Source: Xanthoparmelia taractica (Eukaryota > Ascomycota > Lecanoromycetes > Lecanorales > Parmeliaceae). From it: 64,000 nt of DNA. Where the stretch lies: NCBI GenBank assembly GCA_033085395.1, contig MU853182.1, forward strand, positions 298,756-362,755, read 5' to 3'. Each line of letters begins with the position of its first letter. Within the stretch, counting starts at the first letter, position 1. The notes beneath the pieces are model-generated. The model saw only the letters and a list, made by a program, of their open reading frames with translations. It ran no database searches and was not told the DNA's origin. Below, piece after piece: positions 47,401 through 58,390 of the stretch. Both the position numbers and the translations under genes were made by a program.

Positions 47401-48467
47401 GTCCTGATTTGTAGTTTTAACCATCGCTCTCGGGCATTGAACTACAAGTGTATCCGAAAGACGTCTCTGCACCTCGAGCTTTGACTCGTCTAGTACTTTC
47501 TCAAGCCTATACAGGCCAGTCTCTTTGACTGGGTAATGCAGAACACGAGGGCTTGTCCGATCGCTCTTCGAAAAGTTTTTATCCGCTTGCCTCTGCAGCT
47601 TTCTGATTTCTTTGGCAGTCAAAACGATTGTCTCGTTGGCGTTTGTGTCAAGGTCGAGCCTAAGTAGTTCGATGGATATTGGATTTGTTTGATTGATGCG
47701 GATGGGCAGCTCGACAACAGGTTCCAGATGTCCAATGCAGAAAGAGTTCTGGTTTGGATTTAGCATTGCAGAGCTGCTCAGAGTTAGTTATTCATGTCAG
47801 CTACTATGTTCTGGGCGAACATAACGTACCCTTCTGGCAATATGTGGATGATCTGTTTCCCCAGTATCAAGGATGAGTTTTGGAGGATCGAAGCTGGCTT
47901 GACACTTCTTTCTGAAACTGCAAGTTCTCTGTCATAAATAATTTTCGCAAACGCTAGGAACCAAGAGGTGACGGGAATCTATCGGATTGTGAACATCTAT
48001 TCCTCCAAATTGTTTGAGCGTTGGGCCAGACGAACTGGTATGCGAAACATAAGAAAAGCATTGAGTATGGTATGCAGTATGACAAGAGTAGCAGTCATCG
48101 AGGACGACCACTGCAGCCAAGGGATCTGGAGTTCGGGCAAGCCGTAAAGGAAGACAGAATCGATAGCAAGCCATTTCATGAACATCCAAAGAGATTCTGC
48201 CTCATCCGAGACCAGTCCAAAATAGTCGTACAGTCTCCATATATTCAATGCCGTATAGAAAAGCGCAACGTAGAGCCTCTGTGAGGGTGCATCAACCATG
48301 GTGAATGGGATCATCGGTGTAGGAGCACTCGTGCTAAACGATGGGGTTTTCGGTGAGGGAGACCGAGGCCCATGGGATCCCGCGAAATTCGCGCTACGAC
48401 CATTTTGCTTCTGCCCAGATACAGGGGTTGACGGATAGGCCGAACGAAGGCGAGGAGTGCCGTTCAT
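44491..48467 (-). CDS. pom152: Nuclear pore membrane glycoprotein Pom152
   Basis: Pom152 forms the lumenal ring of the nuclear pore. Four exons (48467-48036, 47978-47830, 47773-44747, 44695-44491) give 1270 residues. The N-terminal 60 residues face the pore and are disordered (S/P/T-rich). Hydrophobic segments follow (RLYVALFYTALNIWRLYDYF, MTATLVILHTILNAFLMFRI, SWFLAFAKIIYD). After LGKQIIHILPEGSAMLNPNQ comes the long lumenal part. It is built of repeated Ig-like modules with recurring GxPPFxxxYxF and GxY motifs (about eight modules). The last intron splits a module at PFHFT. The tail SIRDRYCAFSQQRA is conserved. The gene is divergent from the UCH hydrolase gene, 439 bp away. Confidence 0.95.
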
Positions 48468-48906
48468 GGCACGCTTGGAGGTTTCTGGAAACTCTCCTTT
48501 TGAAACTCCGTGGCGGGACTGAGTCGGCTATTTCAGGAAAACCGTAAAGAACTTAAGAGTTGATTAATACTATGTCACACACTTCGCGTCAGGATAAGCT
48601 GGACTGAGAGCCAAGTCACGTCCTGAGGGTTGTTTGACTGGCCTACCTTAAGCACTTTGCAAGTCTGCTTTTGAGATAGCGTAAACATCTTAGCCGTTAA
48701 ACGCGCGCTTGAATGCGTCAAGAATCTCGAGACGCCTGGCGCCAATGGCCCAATAGTCCCAAAACATGATGCCTTTTATTTTACTGGTCAGTGGTCAATG
48801 ACATTCAGACCATGATGGGTTGTCAGTTTATCTTTTCTGTTCCAATTAAGTACACTGCTCTCCTATCAGTGCCCGAGTCACCGTTGGTGGGATTCAATCT
48901 CCTAGT

Positions 48907-50476
48907 ATGGATGGACGCGCAACCAGAATGCGCTTTAGTAGCTCCTCTACTGTCTCAGTTACGACCTCTGGCGAGAAGAATGTTCCTCAAGATCCTTCAG
49001 CCCCGGCAACGATGGAAGACAAGAGAAATTGGAAAGGTTTCTGTGAAATTGAATCGGAGCCAGTACGTTTTCATCATCCATTTGAGTGTGGATGTGTGCT
49101 TACAGCTGTTGCAGGCCTACTTTAACATAATGCTTAAGAAGTTTGGAGTTCAAGGGGTGAAAGTCCAGGAAATCGTATCTCTAGATGATGAGATTCTTGC
49201 ATTCCTGCCGTGAGCGCCTCAACATGTTTCTTTTCCTCCATGTGACTTGCCCAACCACTGATCAAACGGGCAGTCGACCTGTTTATGGGCTAATCTTCTT
49301 ATTCAAATGGATTGAAGAGGATTCTGAGAAGCAAGAGCAAAGTTGTCCCGAAGGAGTCTGGTTTGCCAATCAGGTCAGATTCCTCCAATCATCGCTTGTC
49401 ATAATTCCTGATTAAGCATAGACCATCAACAACGCGTGTGCGAGTGTTGCGTTGCTCAATATTGTTAACAACGTTCCAAGCATCGACCTGGGGGAAACCC
49501 TTCAACAATTTAAGGCGTTTACAGCTAACTTCACCCCAGCGTTACGGGGTGACGCTATAGGGAATTTTGATTTCGTTAAAGGAGTCCACAACTCATTTGC
49601 TAGGTACGTAAAGCGCCATACTCTATTTATGCTTCTATGTTGCACACGTAGCATCCCAACTTATCTTGGAATGAAGACCAACACTCAGTATCGGCAGGAA
49701 AATGGACATGCTGAATGCGGACCTTCTCCTCCAAAATGAAGCTACAGCAAAGAAAGGCAAGAAAAGAACAGCAGATGAGGAAGAGAGCGAAGGAGGTTTT
49801 CATTTTATTGCCTTCATGCCTATTGACCAACAACTTTGGAAGCTTGATGGGCTCGAACGCCAACCAATGTGTCTCGGTAAGCCCCGAATGCCCTCAAGTA
49901 ATTCTCACATCAATGATGACATTTGAATTAGGCTCAGTGCATGGCGACTGGCTCAGTCAAGCAAAGCCCGGCATCGAGGCCCGTATGGCACAGTATGAAG
50001 AGGGACATATCGAGTTTGCCATTCTAAGTCTCGTGCGAGATCCGCTGCTCGAGATGATTCCTGCTCTTGCCGAGAATGTGAATGCCATCAATGTAATGTC
50101 GAATCGGTTGGACGTTATTAAGCCAGGATGGAAAGACCTGATCGACTTTCCAACCAACGGTGAAGTTGCAGGAAAGAATAGCTTGATCAGTGACCCTAAT
50201 TTGGCTTATGGCCTGACGCAAGACATCCTTGATCGAGCTGGACCGTCTCAGGCGGTGATTGATCTCTGCCACAGTGATGTCGCGTCTGACATCCTTGCGC
50301 ACCGTGAGCAATTGATTACCGTGCAAGTGGATTTGCGAATGTCAATCAAAGAAGAAATGCAATCAAATAAATCCGACGAAGAAAGAGCTGCCGCTCGAAC
50401 ATGTGACTACGGGGCAAGGATGCAGAATTTTGTGCGGAAAATGAGGGTAAAGAAGCAGTCATTGAAAGAAGCGTAG
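48907..50476 (+). CDS. Ubiquitin carboxyl-terminal hydrolase, UCH family (UCH37/UCHL5-like, peptidase C12)
   Basis: This is a cysteine protease that removes ubiquitin. Six exons (48907-49062, 49115-49209, 49274-49373, 49422-49603, 49698-49876, 49932-50476) give 418 residues. All catalytic positions are present: oxyanion Gln and nucleophile Cys in FANQTINNACASVALLN, His and Asp in GGFHFIAFMPID. The segment YEEGHIEFAILSLVRDPL and the C-terminal coiled coil (MQNFVRKMRVKKQSL) resemble the UCH37 side of the family, which binds the proteasome lid. It is longer than S. pombe Uch2, with an extended N-terminus (50 residues, S/T-rich) and an extra segment around residues 300-350. Binding to the proteasome is inferred. 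Confidence 0.9.
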
Positions 50477-51001
50477 TCACACATTGGTTGCAATTCCTTC
50501 GCATTCAGTTGAGATACCCAACAAAGCCATCATTTTACGCCATCTGAGCACAAGAGAGGGGCATTTGAACGAATGTCGTGTATTTGCATTGACTGCATCA
50601 TACGTACAGTAGACGTACTTCTACTGGTTACAAGCAAGTCGCAACTGCCGCGGCGCCTGATATCAGGTCTCCGCGCCTACTTCACTCTTGTAAATCTTGA
50701 TTGAGTCAATAAGAGTCCATTGAATTTGATAGATGTAATATAACCATATGCGTGATATGAAACACCCTACGAATATCACTGCTTCAACCCAAATTCTGGA
50801 CATTTCTTCCAACTGTCGTCTAGAGTAGCGCTAGGTTTATCAAGTTGGCTATAAGTTTGACGGTTATCTTATGCATTCAACTCATCAACCCTATGGGACT
50901 GTGGGACACTTATGTCGACTCTTGGCCATGCCTTTATCTTGGAGCCTTGCAGAATTCGAGCGTGACCCAATAAACTTGGCGGTGAAATCGTCTCTACGGT
51001 A
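50477..51001. other. Intergenic region UCH hydrolase to orphan gene
   Basis: I see no gene or clear repeat in these 525 bp; they hold the 3' end of the UCH gene and the promoter of the next. Confidence 0.4.
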
Positions 51002-52158
51002 ATGATGGAAAGATCAGCTGATCCCTTATTACAACTCGAAATTGACGAGTGGATTCTTGATTATCTTGTATTCTCTGCTACCAAGGCTTTATTGGAGGCC
51101 TACAAAGGGTCGCAACCCGGGCCATGCAATGAGTCCGACAAATGCGAGCGAGCGAGCGTATGCTTACAACTCGTGGATTGTAAGCGTTGCTGAATTCCCA
51201 TCAAAGCTGCGCAGCCTAGCTTATGCCAGAACCAGCTTTCTTCACCACCTTCTGTGCGATGCACCCAGACTACGACGCCATTTTAGACTTACGATTTCGC
51301 TTACGTCTCCTCAAGTTCACCGCAATGTTCACAAAGCGTTTGGCGCCAGAGGAGACATCATTTCGTGGGCCAGTGCTGCAAAACCAACGGCATCGGCGAC
51401 AAGAGCAGGCTACTTCTTACTGTTCCGGCAACACGGGGTTTGCTGCCTTGAATCTTCCCGACTTAACGATATATCTTGCACCCCTAGGTGATAAGGAAAA
51501 TAAAAAAGGGCACATAGATCAAGAGTTCACCGCTAGCAACCCAAGCTTGAATTCGTATGGCCACCTTCAACCTGCGATATCTTTGCTGGATACGATTCCT
51601 CTCTTTATGGCTGTGTCAGCGGCGCAGATTTCAATACAAGAAGGTACAATCACCGACACGTGGATGCGATTGGCAGCCGGCTATATGGCGCAAGCCGTGG
51701 CCGAACAGTACCTTGTCTACGGCTCTCGGCGTCGTGAGACGCTCCAGGAAGCCTTTTCATGGGGCTTCGACCCTGAATGTAGTGCAGAAGAAGGGACCGA
51801 TGAATTCCAGATAAACGCTATGTTTTGGGGAACGGATGCAGCAATAGACGGCTGGGACAGAATTCGCGATGAACACGTGCAGGCTGTAAGTCTAAATCCA
51901 ATATGCCATGCGCATTGACTTACGGGAATTGTGCGGCAGCTCATACCGCCGGCAGGCGTTGAGTTGCAGACACATCTTGAGACTTTAATGGCAAATGACC
52001 TCTCCATTACTGAGTTCGAGCGACGTCTTATCGACTTCTTGGACAAGATGCTGATAGGTCAGTCGAAACCGTTGCTACTGCAGATAGAGTCAGGCAAGGT
52101 TGATGGGCTACCACGGAAGGATATTATGGGGTTATTTGAAGCGATTGGCATAGCATGA
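51002..52158 (+). CDS. Conserved-looking hypothetical protein
   Basis: Three exons (51002-51157, 51220-51885, 51940-52158) join in phase to 346 residues. I do not recognise the family. The protein looks soluble and mostly helical, with no signal peptide or membrane segment. Notable stretches are EIDEWILDYLVFSATKALLE near the N-terminus, WMRLAAGYMAQAVAEQYLVY and INAMFWGTDAAIDGWDRIRD in the middle, and FERRLIDFLDKMLIGQSKPL near the end. The first intron (62 nt) was chosen by phase, with CTGA branch and CTAG acceptor; the second is canonical. Codon use and splice signals match the neighbours, so I consider it a real gene. Two adjacent ATGs mark the start. Confidence 0.72.
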
Positions 52159-52474
52159 TTTACGTGTAAACGATTGTTTCCAAGATACCCTTTTTGTGTT
52201 AACGGTTGTCCTACATGATATCAGTCCTTCAGTCATGAAAAGCTGCTAGTAATGACGAGGTGATTAAAAAGCGTTTCGTACTACTTTGCATGACGGGCCA
52301 TCTCGCTTGACAGCCCTTACTTGACGTTGAGTAATCTTCTCGAAATTTGCCAATGTTCAGAAGTAGGCTGGCATGTCTTGTGTCTTCGAATACGTCAAGG
52401 AGCGCAACATGACTTAGCCTGCTGGCCCTTCGTCCCAAGTAGCACGTCGAAAATTCATAGGTGTAAATCGAAAA
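52159..52474. other. Convergent 3' intergenic region
   Basis: This 316-bp gap separates two converging stop codons; nothing else is seen. Confidence 0.35.
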
Positions 52475-54373
52475 TCAATCATCTGGATACTCGTCCTTAA
52501 TATTGCTAACAAACATCCCCTTGGTCCTATCCCATCGCTTGAAATGCTGACCCGCTAAAGCCATGAGGTCTTCTCCAGGGTCTTCCCGCACAACGGCAAT
52601 ATTCTCCTCGGCGACATATCGTACGGATTGGTCTTCGGCCCTAGGAATAGATTATCAATACCAAGTCCAGGGATCCACAGAGGCCCACTCACAGCACGTG
52701 ATAGAAACCCTGGTACTTGCCCCTTGGGAGATCGTGAACGCCCATATGCGCCATCCAGTCATCTGTAGCAGCGCATTCTACGTCCCAGCCAGTTATGACA
52801 GCCTTGTAATGGTACCGTTTGTGATGGAATATTTGCCCAACCTTGTATTGGACGTTGCGCAACGAATCTGACGTACGACCTTTGACGTGTTTGGGCATGT
52901 GATCAGTTGTACGGATAACCCTAATGGTATCGCGTAATTGATCATGTTGAATAGGATCGTCGATCAAAGGGAGGAAGTACTTTTCAATTAGCCAGGTATC
53001 TGTGAGGAAGTACCTTTCTACAAGCTCCGTAATATGACTCAGGAGATTTGCACGTTGCGCGCCAGGCGTAGTTGTGCTACCCTCTGGCAACAAGAGTACT
53101 GCCCAGACCGCAGCATAGAACGCACCATCCACATCAGGAAATGGGTGCCCGGCACGGTAATCATGACGAATGGCCTGTAGCGAAGTAATAATGTTCTTTG
53201 CAGATCGACGAACAATTTCAGCGGTTGACGAAGCACCCAATAGTCCTGGGAATTCTGATGGGGGAAAGCCTAGGTTTGAAAGCTGGGCTCGAAGATCGTT
53301 CACGTAAACTTCTTTGCTGGATCTAAAGGGATCCATGTACATCGTCTCCGACAATGTACTAGGCTCCGTATGTCGTCCATCCAATGTGCGACCTCGGGAT
53401 AAATTAATGACGGCGAGCACGTGGAATGGAAATCCACAAGGCTGGGCGTCAATTCCAAGTCTTTGCGCCACACAGCAGTATATTACCACTGATATAAGAG
53501 GTAAAGATGGATGGGATATCTCTTTTAAAGCAATGGCGATGAAGTTGTTCTGCAGATCATGGTAATGAGACCCACCGCTGATGCCCGTCAAATTTTGTTC
53601 TCTTAAGAATTCTGCGAGCCCAACAGCTATTTGTTGTGGCGGTTGGTCCATAGATTGAGGATATGCACTACGGAATTGCCGTGCAATGCCGTCAAGACGA
53701 GTAGTCACCTGTTTCTCTTAGCTGCGACAATGGATTTGAATTCTGAGGTGCACACATCTTGGAAATCACCGTCTCTATCGTGCAGAACAAACATGTCGAA
53801 CGCAGCAAGAGCTCTCTCCAGCGGCACCACGCCTCCGTTGTTGATTTTCGCCCACTCTTTGATGGCCATGCTTCGATGTAAGCCCCCAAGAACGGCGTCG
53901 CCGTAGAATCTGACGTAGGATCAGCCCTCAGTCCTCACACGCCCAAAATCCATCACAGAATACCGTCGGGCCAGGACATCTTCAGCATCATCGTCCACAT
54001 TCAGATGCTGGAGCAAAGTATCCTTTGCATCATAGCCGTGACGCATAATTCTTTCGGCCTTTTCAATCCGATTCCGCTGGCTGGCGAGGATACCGTTAAC
54101 ATCGCACGTTATTGAACGGTCAATGCTGTAACGGTTGGTAAATAGCTTCTTCCAGTCCGTCTCAGCAACAGCTCCTGCGAGCTTCTCTTCCAGACTGTGT
54201 TCGGGATTCCAATACTTGAAGTGGGTACAGCAGTGGTCACGCCACAGGAGAGGCTGTGGTAGATCATTAAACTTGCGGGAAACTGTCTGGAGGATAGGTA
54301 GAGAAGAGGGGGGTAGATATGATATGATCTGATGTAGAACTTCGATCGGAAGTTCACTGAGTGTGGCGGTCAT
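52475..54373 (-). CDS. FBXO21-like F-box protein (F-box, transglutaminase-like, YccV-like)
   Basis: Four exons (54373-53964, 53909-53756, 53708-52693, 52640-52475) give 581 residues. An F-box opens the protein (LSELPIEVLHQIISYLPPSS...LLWRDHC), so it probably joins Skp1 in an SCF ubiquitin ligase. The middle region (LAEFLREQNLTGISGGSHYHDLQNNFI, RLGIDAQPCGFPFHVLAVI) matches the SirB1/transglutaminase-core-2 fold; the expected Cys is in the AQPCGFPFHV context. The C-terminal part (YKVGQIFHHKRYHYKAVITGWD, YQGFYHV, YVAEENI) is a YccV/HspQ-like domain. This three-domain order is that of FBXO21. The second intron (47 nt) was placed to keep FQDVTTRLDGIARQF in frame. Confidence 0.88.
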
Positions 54374-54559
54374 GGTTCTGTGGGCGCTTTGATTTCTTGC
54401 AATGGTGAAGAATACAGCCAGCCAAATGTTTATGAGTACTTTATGTGTAAGTAAGTAAGGTAGTTCTATCTAAGCAGGAGTGGCAGGGTCACAGCATTAT
54501 CTGATGACGCCATATCCGTCAATTCCGCCTGCAAAATGGTGAAAGGTCCAATTGCCGAA

Positions 54560-55984
54560 TACTCGTATCTACCCGAATATGCAATCTACCTGGATATGCA
54601 ATCTTAGGGCTAGGGCTAACCACGAAATCTTTATAATAACTATTTTAAAGACTATAATAGAAATTTTAAAATAATTAGTATATAGACTATATAATATATT
54701 CTTTAAAAGATAATAAAATTATATAATTTAAGTAATATTTATAAAGTAATAATAGAAATAATAGAATATATTTAAATAGATAATCTTCGATCTAGCCCTA
54801 ACCCTAAGCCTCGATAATAAAATTTATAAAATCTTTAAAATTTTAGATTATATTATATAGAATAAGAATATTTTATAAAATAAATATATAGAAATATTAA
54901 AAGTATATTGATATTTATAAATTAAAATATTTTTTATTAGGGTATATAGCCGGGAAGTCCTGGGGGCGCAGGATAGGGGCGCAGCGCAGGATTCGGCTAA
55001 CTTGCCTTGCTACCCAAATTTGTATAGTAGCCCCACCAAAATAAGGGTAGCTGGACAGGATATCTACAATATGATGTCGCAATCATTTCATGAGGCCTAT
55101 ATGTGGATATATAACGTAATGAGTAGCTCCTATATGCTTATTTCTCGCTTTCAAAGGATTCCCCCAGCAAATAGGCTACCCTTAGAATACGCTACTGCTA
55201 AGACTCCCTCTCATCTATATCCTCACTAGATACTAAGTTCTGCTTAGACTTCTTCTTGATTGACTGCATAGCAGGCTGGAGTGTAGCATTCAACGTAGGC
55301 CCTCGGGATCTCTTCTAAGATAGGCCTTTATCTTACTCTTATATCTTCTTTTCCTTAATTAAACGACTAGATTTAGATTTTGTAAGCATTGGCGGAGCGG
55401 AGAAAGAAGGCGGAGCAGCGGAGGACGTAGGAGCACTATTCTTGCTTTCTTTAGATTGGCCACGAGGCTTCTGAGGCTCTAAAATTAGCTGAATAGTCGA
55501 AGGAGCTAGCTGAGTAGCCGGGGAAGGCGAACAAAGGCGGGGAGGAGGGCGAAAAGCTGATAGGGGAGAAACCTAATAGATAGGCCTTGGTATCTGCTTC
55601 TTCTGCTTCTCCTGCTATCGGGCCTCTCTTTTAGAGGTCTCCGTAGCCGTTATTTTACGTGCGCTAGCCTTATTATGCTTTTTTTTCTTCTATAGGGCTA
55701 TTCAATTCGTCTGCTTAATAGGAGGTAAGAATGAGAGGGCCGTTAGCGGCGACGGTGAGGTCTGTAAGGAGGGAGGGAGGTGCGTCTATGATGGGATTCA
55801 TGGCTGTGATCGTTGTGGAGTGGGATGTGGAATCTAAGTAGCTAGGTGGAATTAAGCGAATCCTGCGCTGCGCCGCTAACCTGCGCCCCCAGGACTTCCC
55901 GGTATATAGCTAAAAAATAATATACGCTTAGATTTCTTATTCTAGCCCTAGCCCTAAGATTGCATATCCGGGTAGATGCGAGTA
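54560..55984. mobile_element. Outer AT-rich inverted-repeat element, interrupted by a second element
   Basis: The left end, from TACTCGTATCTACCCG through GATATGCAATCTTAGGGCTA (54560-54615, with a short internal duplication of the GATATGCAATCT part), is repeated in reverse complement at 55935-55984. The interior apart from the inner element is almost pure A/T, as after RIP. Flanks AATTGCCG (left) and AATTAGCCG (right) may be a decayed target-site duplication. No coding capacity remains. Confidence 0.7.
54950..55902. mobile_element. Inner DNA-transposon relic with ~46-bp terminal inverted repeats
   Basis: The left end begins CCGGGAAGTCCTGGGGGCGC and continues GCGCAGCGCAGGATTCG. The right end (55857-55902) is its reverse complement with about three differences. 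TATATAG flanks both sides (54943-54949 and 55903-55909), a likely target duplication. Read on the minus strand, the interior has a Lys/Arg/Ser/Pro-rich coding remnant (QKPRGQSKESKNSAPTSSAA) broken by stops. This resembles the C-terminal tail of a pogo/Fot1-type transposase. No intact transposase is present, so movement would have needed help. Confidence 0.75.
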
Positions 55985-56128
55985 GTTCTAATTAGCCGAC
56001 TGGGCCCAAATTTTGGCTGCATCTCTATCCAGTTGGGCCAACATGAGGAAATCATGCAATTCATACATAATCTAACCCAAGTTCGAACAGTTGCTAAGAC
56101 GTGATCGTTCGTAGCTGTTTACTATGGT

Positions 56129-57875
56129 ATGGGTGCAAATCAGTCATCGGGTGCAGGCGATAGTAGCAGACGTAAGGGCGAGGCCGCTGGTGAGGTGAAA
56201 ACATGCTACTACGAGATCCTCGGGGTCCATGGTCAAGCTTCCGAGGATGAGTGAGTGCAGTAGAACCTGCAAACCAGCAAACCAGTCTTCAAGCTGACGC
56301 CCTCCAAGGATTAAGAAAGCCTACCGCAAAAAGGCCTTGGTGCTCCATCCTGATCGCAATTATGGAAACGTCGAGGCCGTTACCCAACAATTCGCAGCTG
56401 TGCAGTCAGCCTATGAGGTTCTATCGGATCCGCAAGAAAGGGCTTGGTACGACTCACATCGAGATGCAATACTGCGCAACGAAGACAATGTGTCTGGAGA
56501 GCACTATGAACACAATGTCCGCATCACAACGGCAGCTGACATAATAAAGATGCTCACAAGTTTCCGTGGGAAACTGGATTTTACAGACTCCGATACAGGA
56601 TTCTACACTGCCCTCAGACGAATGTTTGACACTCTTGCAAGGGAAGAGGAGCTAGCCTGTGAATGGGAGGGGCTTGATCCTATCGCATATCCTTCCTTCG
56701 GCTACGCAGATGATTGTTACGACCATGTTGTCAGGCCATTCTATACTGCATGGAACGGTTTCGCCACTAAAAAGAACTTCTCTTGGGTGGACGTCTATCG
56801 TTATTCTGAAGCCCCGGACCGACGAGTAAGACGCATGATGGAAAAAGAAAACAAGCGTTTCCGAGAGGAAGGTATTCGGGAATTCAATGACGCGGTCCGA
56901 TCACTTGTAGCGTTCGTAAAGAAGCGTGATCCAAGATTTAAGCTCAATACACAGAGTGAACCCGAACGGCAGAAGCTTCTGAGGGACACTACTAGTGCTC
57001 AAGCAGCTAGATCAAGGGCAGCCAATCAAGTGATACAAAAGCAACAGGAGACCGTACCAGGATGGATGAAATCCCACGAGTCTCATGAATCTGAGAGTGA
57101 TGACGAGACCGAAGAGGCTACGCAGGAACAATTTGAGTGCGTGGTGTGCAAGAAGAACTTCAAGAGTGAGAAACAGTACGAATCTCACGAGAAAAGCAGG
57201 AAGCACGTCAGGGCCGTGCAGCATCTCAAAAGACAGATGCAGCAGGAAGACAAGGAGTTTCGCCTCCAGGAGCTAAACACGACGAGTGCACAGCAGCCAG
57301 ACACTAATGCCATGGAGTCTGACGAGGTTGATGTGATACCTGGTATACAGGCCGCGGTCGAGCAGAGGGATAGCATTAGTCTCGCGAATAGCGAATCCGA
57401 TCAGGAGTCCGTGGTAAAAAGGATGGACGGCTCCAGATCATGTCCCCATAGTTCCACGGGCGACATCTCGGGTCTAATCGCAGCTCACGACTCGCCGGAA
57501 AGCTCTTCAAGTGACGAGTATACCACACGTGAAAGACTGGAAGAGCGTAGTATCGGTAGTCCAAAAGAGGATGTCCGCAAGGACACCAAGGCTTCGGAGT
57601 CGCTAGATCAAACTAGCGGTGCGAGTTCGCAGCCGAGGATGGGCAAGGCTAAGGTGAAGCGAGCAAAGAAAGGTGCTCAGAAGCCCACAGGAAATGCAGG
57701 ATCTGAAGCAGATTTCAAGTGTTTCACCTGTCAGGCTGGGTTTCCCTCAAAAACAAGGCTGTTCAACCACATCAAAGACCTGGGTCACGCACAGCCGGTC
57801 TTTCAGACTGCAAAGGGAGGGAAGGGCAAGAAGCAATTGAACTCAAGCCGCGAAAAGACAGCAATTAGCACATAA
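56129..57875 (+). CDS. jjj1: DnaJ/Hsp40 co-chaperone Jjj1 (DNAJC21 type)
   Basis: Jjj1 stimulates Hsp70 on cytosolic pre-60S particles to release the shuttling factor Arx1. Two exons (56129-56250, 56309-57875) give 562 residues. The J domain spans residues 25-95 with an intact HPD (KKALVLHPDRNYG). The family-specific middle follows (FYTAWNGFATKKNFSWVDVYRY, DRRVRRMMEKENKRFREEGI). Two C2H2 zinc fingers are separated by an acidic linker: FECVVCKKNFKSEKQYESHE near residue 305 and FKCFTCQAGFPSKTRLFNHI near residue 520. This order is diagnostic of Jjj1/DNAJC21. The ATG at 56129 gives MGANQSS; an earlier ATG at 56124 is in another frame. Confidence 0.95.
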
Positions 57876-58390
57876 TGCAGCCCTGGGTGGAAGGCTGCTA
57901 ATTTCAATGGAAGGAAAGTTCGCATAGTGATGGCGTTGCAAGTGCCAAGACTTGATACCCCCATTATTCTCGCGCGGTGGTTGAGACTGGAGAGCATTAC
58001 CCGCGTTAGTCCGTTTCAACAAACAGTCCCTACCAGACGCAACCAGCCAATCAGACAGGTAACTTCATTCAAAAGTAGCTATGAGACAAAGCCTTAGCTT
58101 GCAGTCTTTACTCCATCACGGCATTGTTGCATCCGTGAGTAGGTTATTCCGAGAGTCACCGTTACAATTACCTGCCCCTGTTCGCTCTACGGTAAGTCTT
58201 TCTTCTACTCTTTCTCAAATCCAAACCTTCAGCATATGACCATGCTTTAATTGACGTCTTTCAATGTGTTTGAACGGCGCCTGGAACAGAGCGCTGGCCA
58301 ACCTTGGCCAATCGATGAACGAGCAGTACAGACACAGTAAGCAGTATACACTAGGGGGAACACTGCTGACGAGCTGCGAAAACAGTGAGC
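57876..58390. other. Convergent intergenic region jjj1 / sqs1
   Basis: I see no gene in these 515 bp between converging stops; a short T/C-rich stretch lies near 58195-58230. Confidence 0.4.

Larger units (their letters stand above)
54374..56128. other. AT-rich intergenic island with nested repeat elements
   Basis: This 1.75-kb gap between the F-box gene and jjj1 is largely occupied by an AT-rich element with inverted ends, into which a second element is inserted. The outer 180 bp on the left hold the F-box gene promoter; the last 140 bp hold the jjj1 promoter. Confidence 0.6.

Noticed and set aside
55002..55229. Plus-strand 75-residue frame inside the inner transposon relic
   Set aside because: Opposite strand to the transposase-like remnant; no motif.
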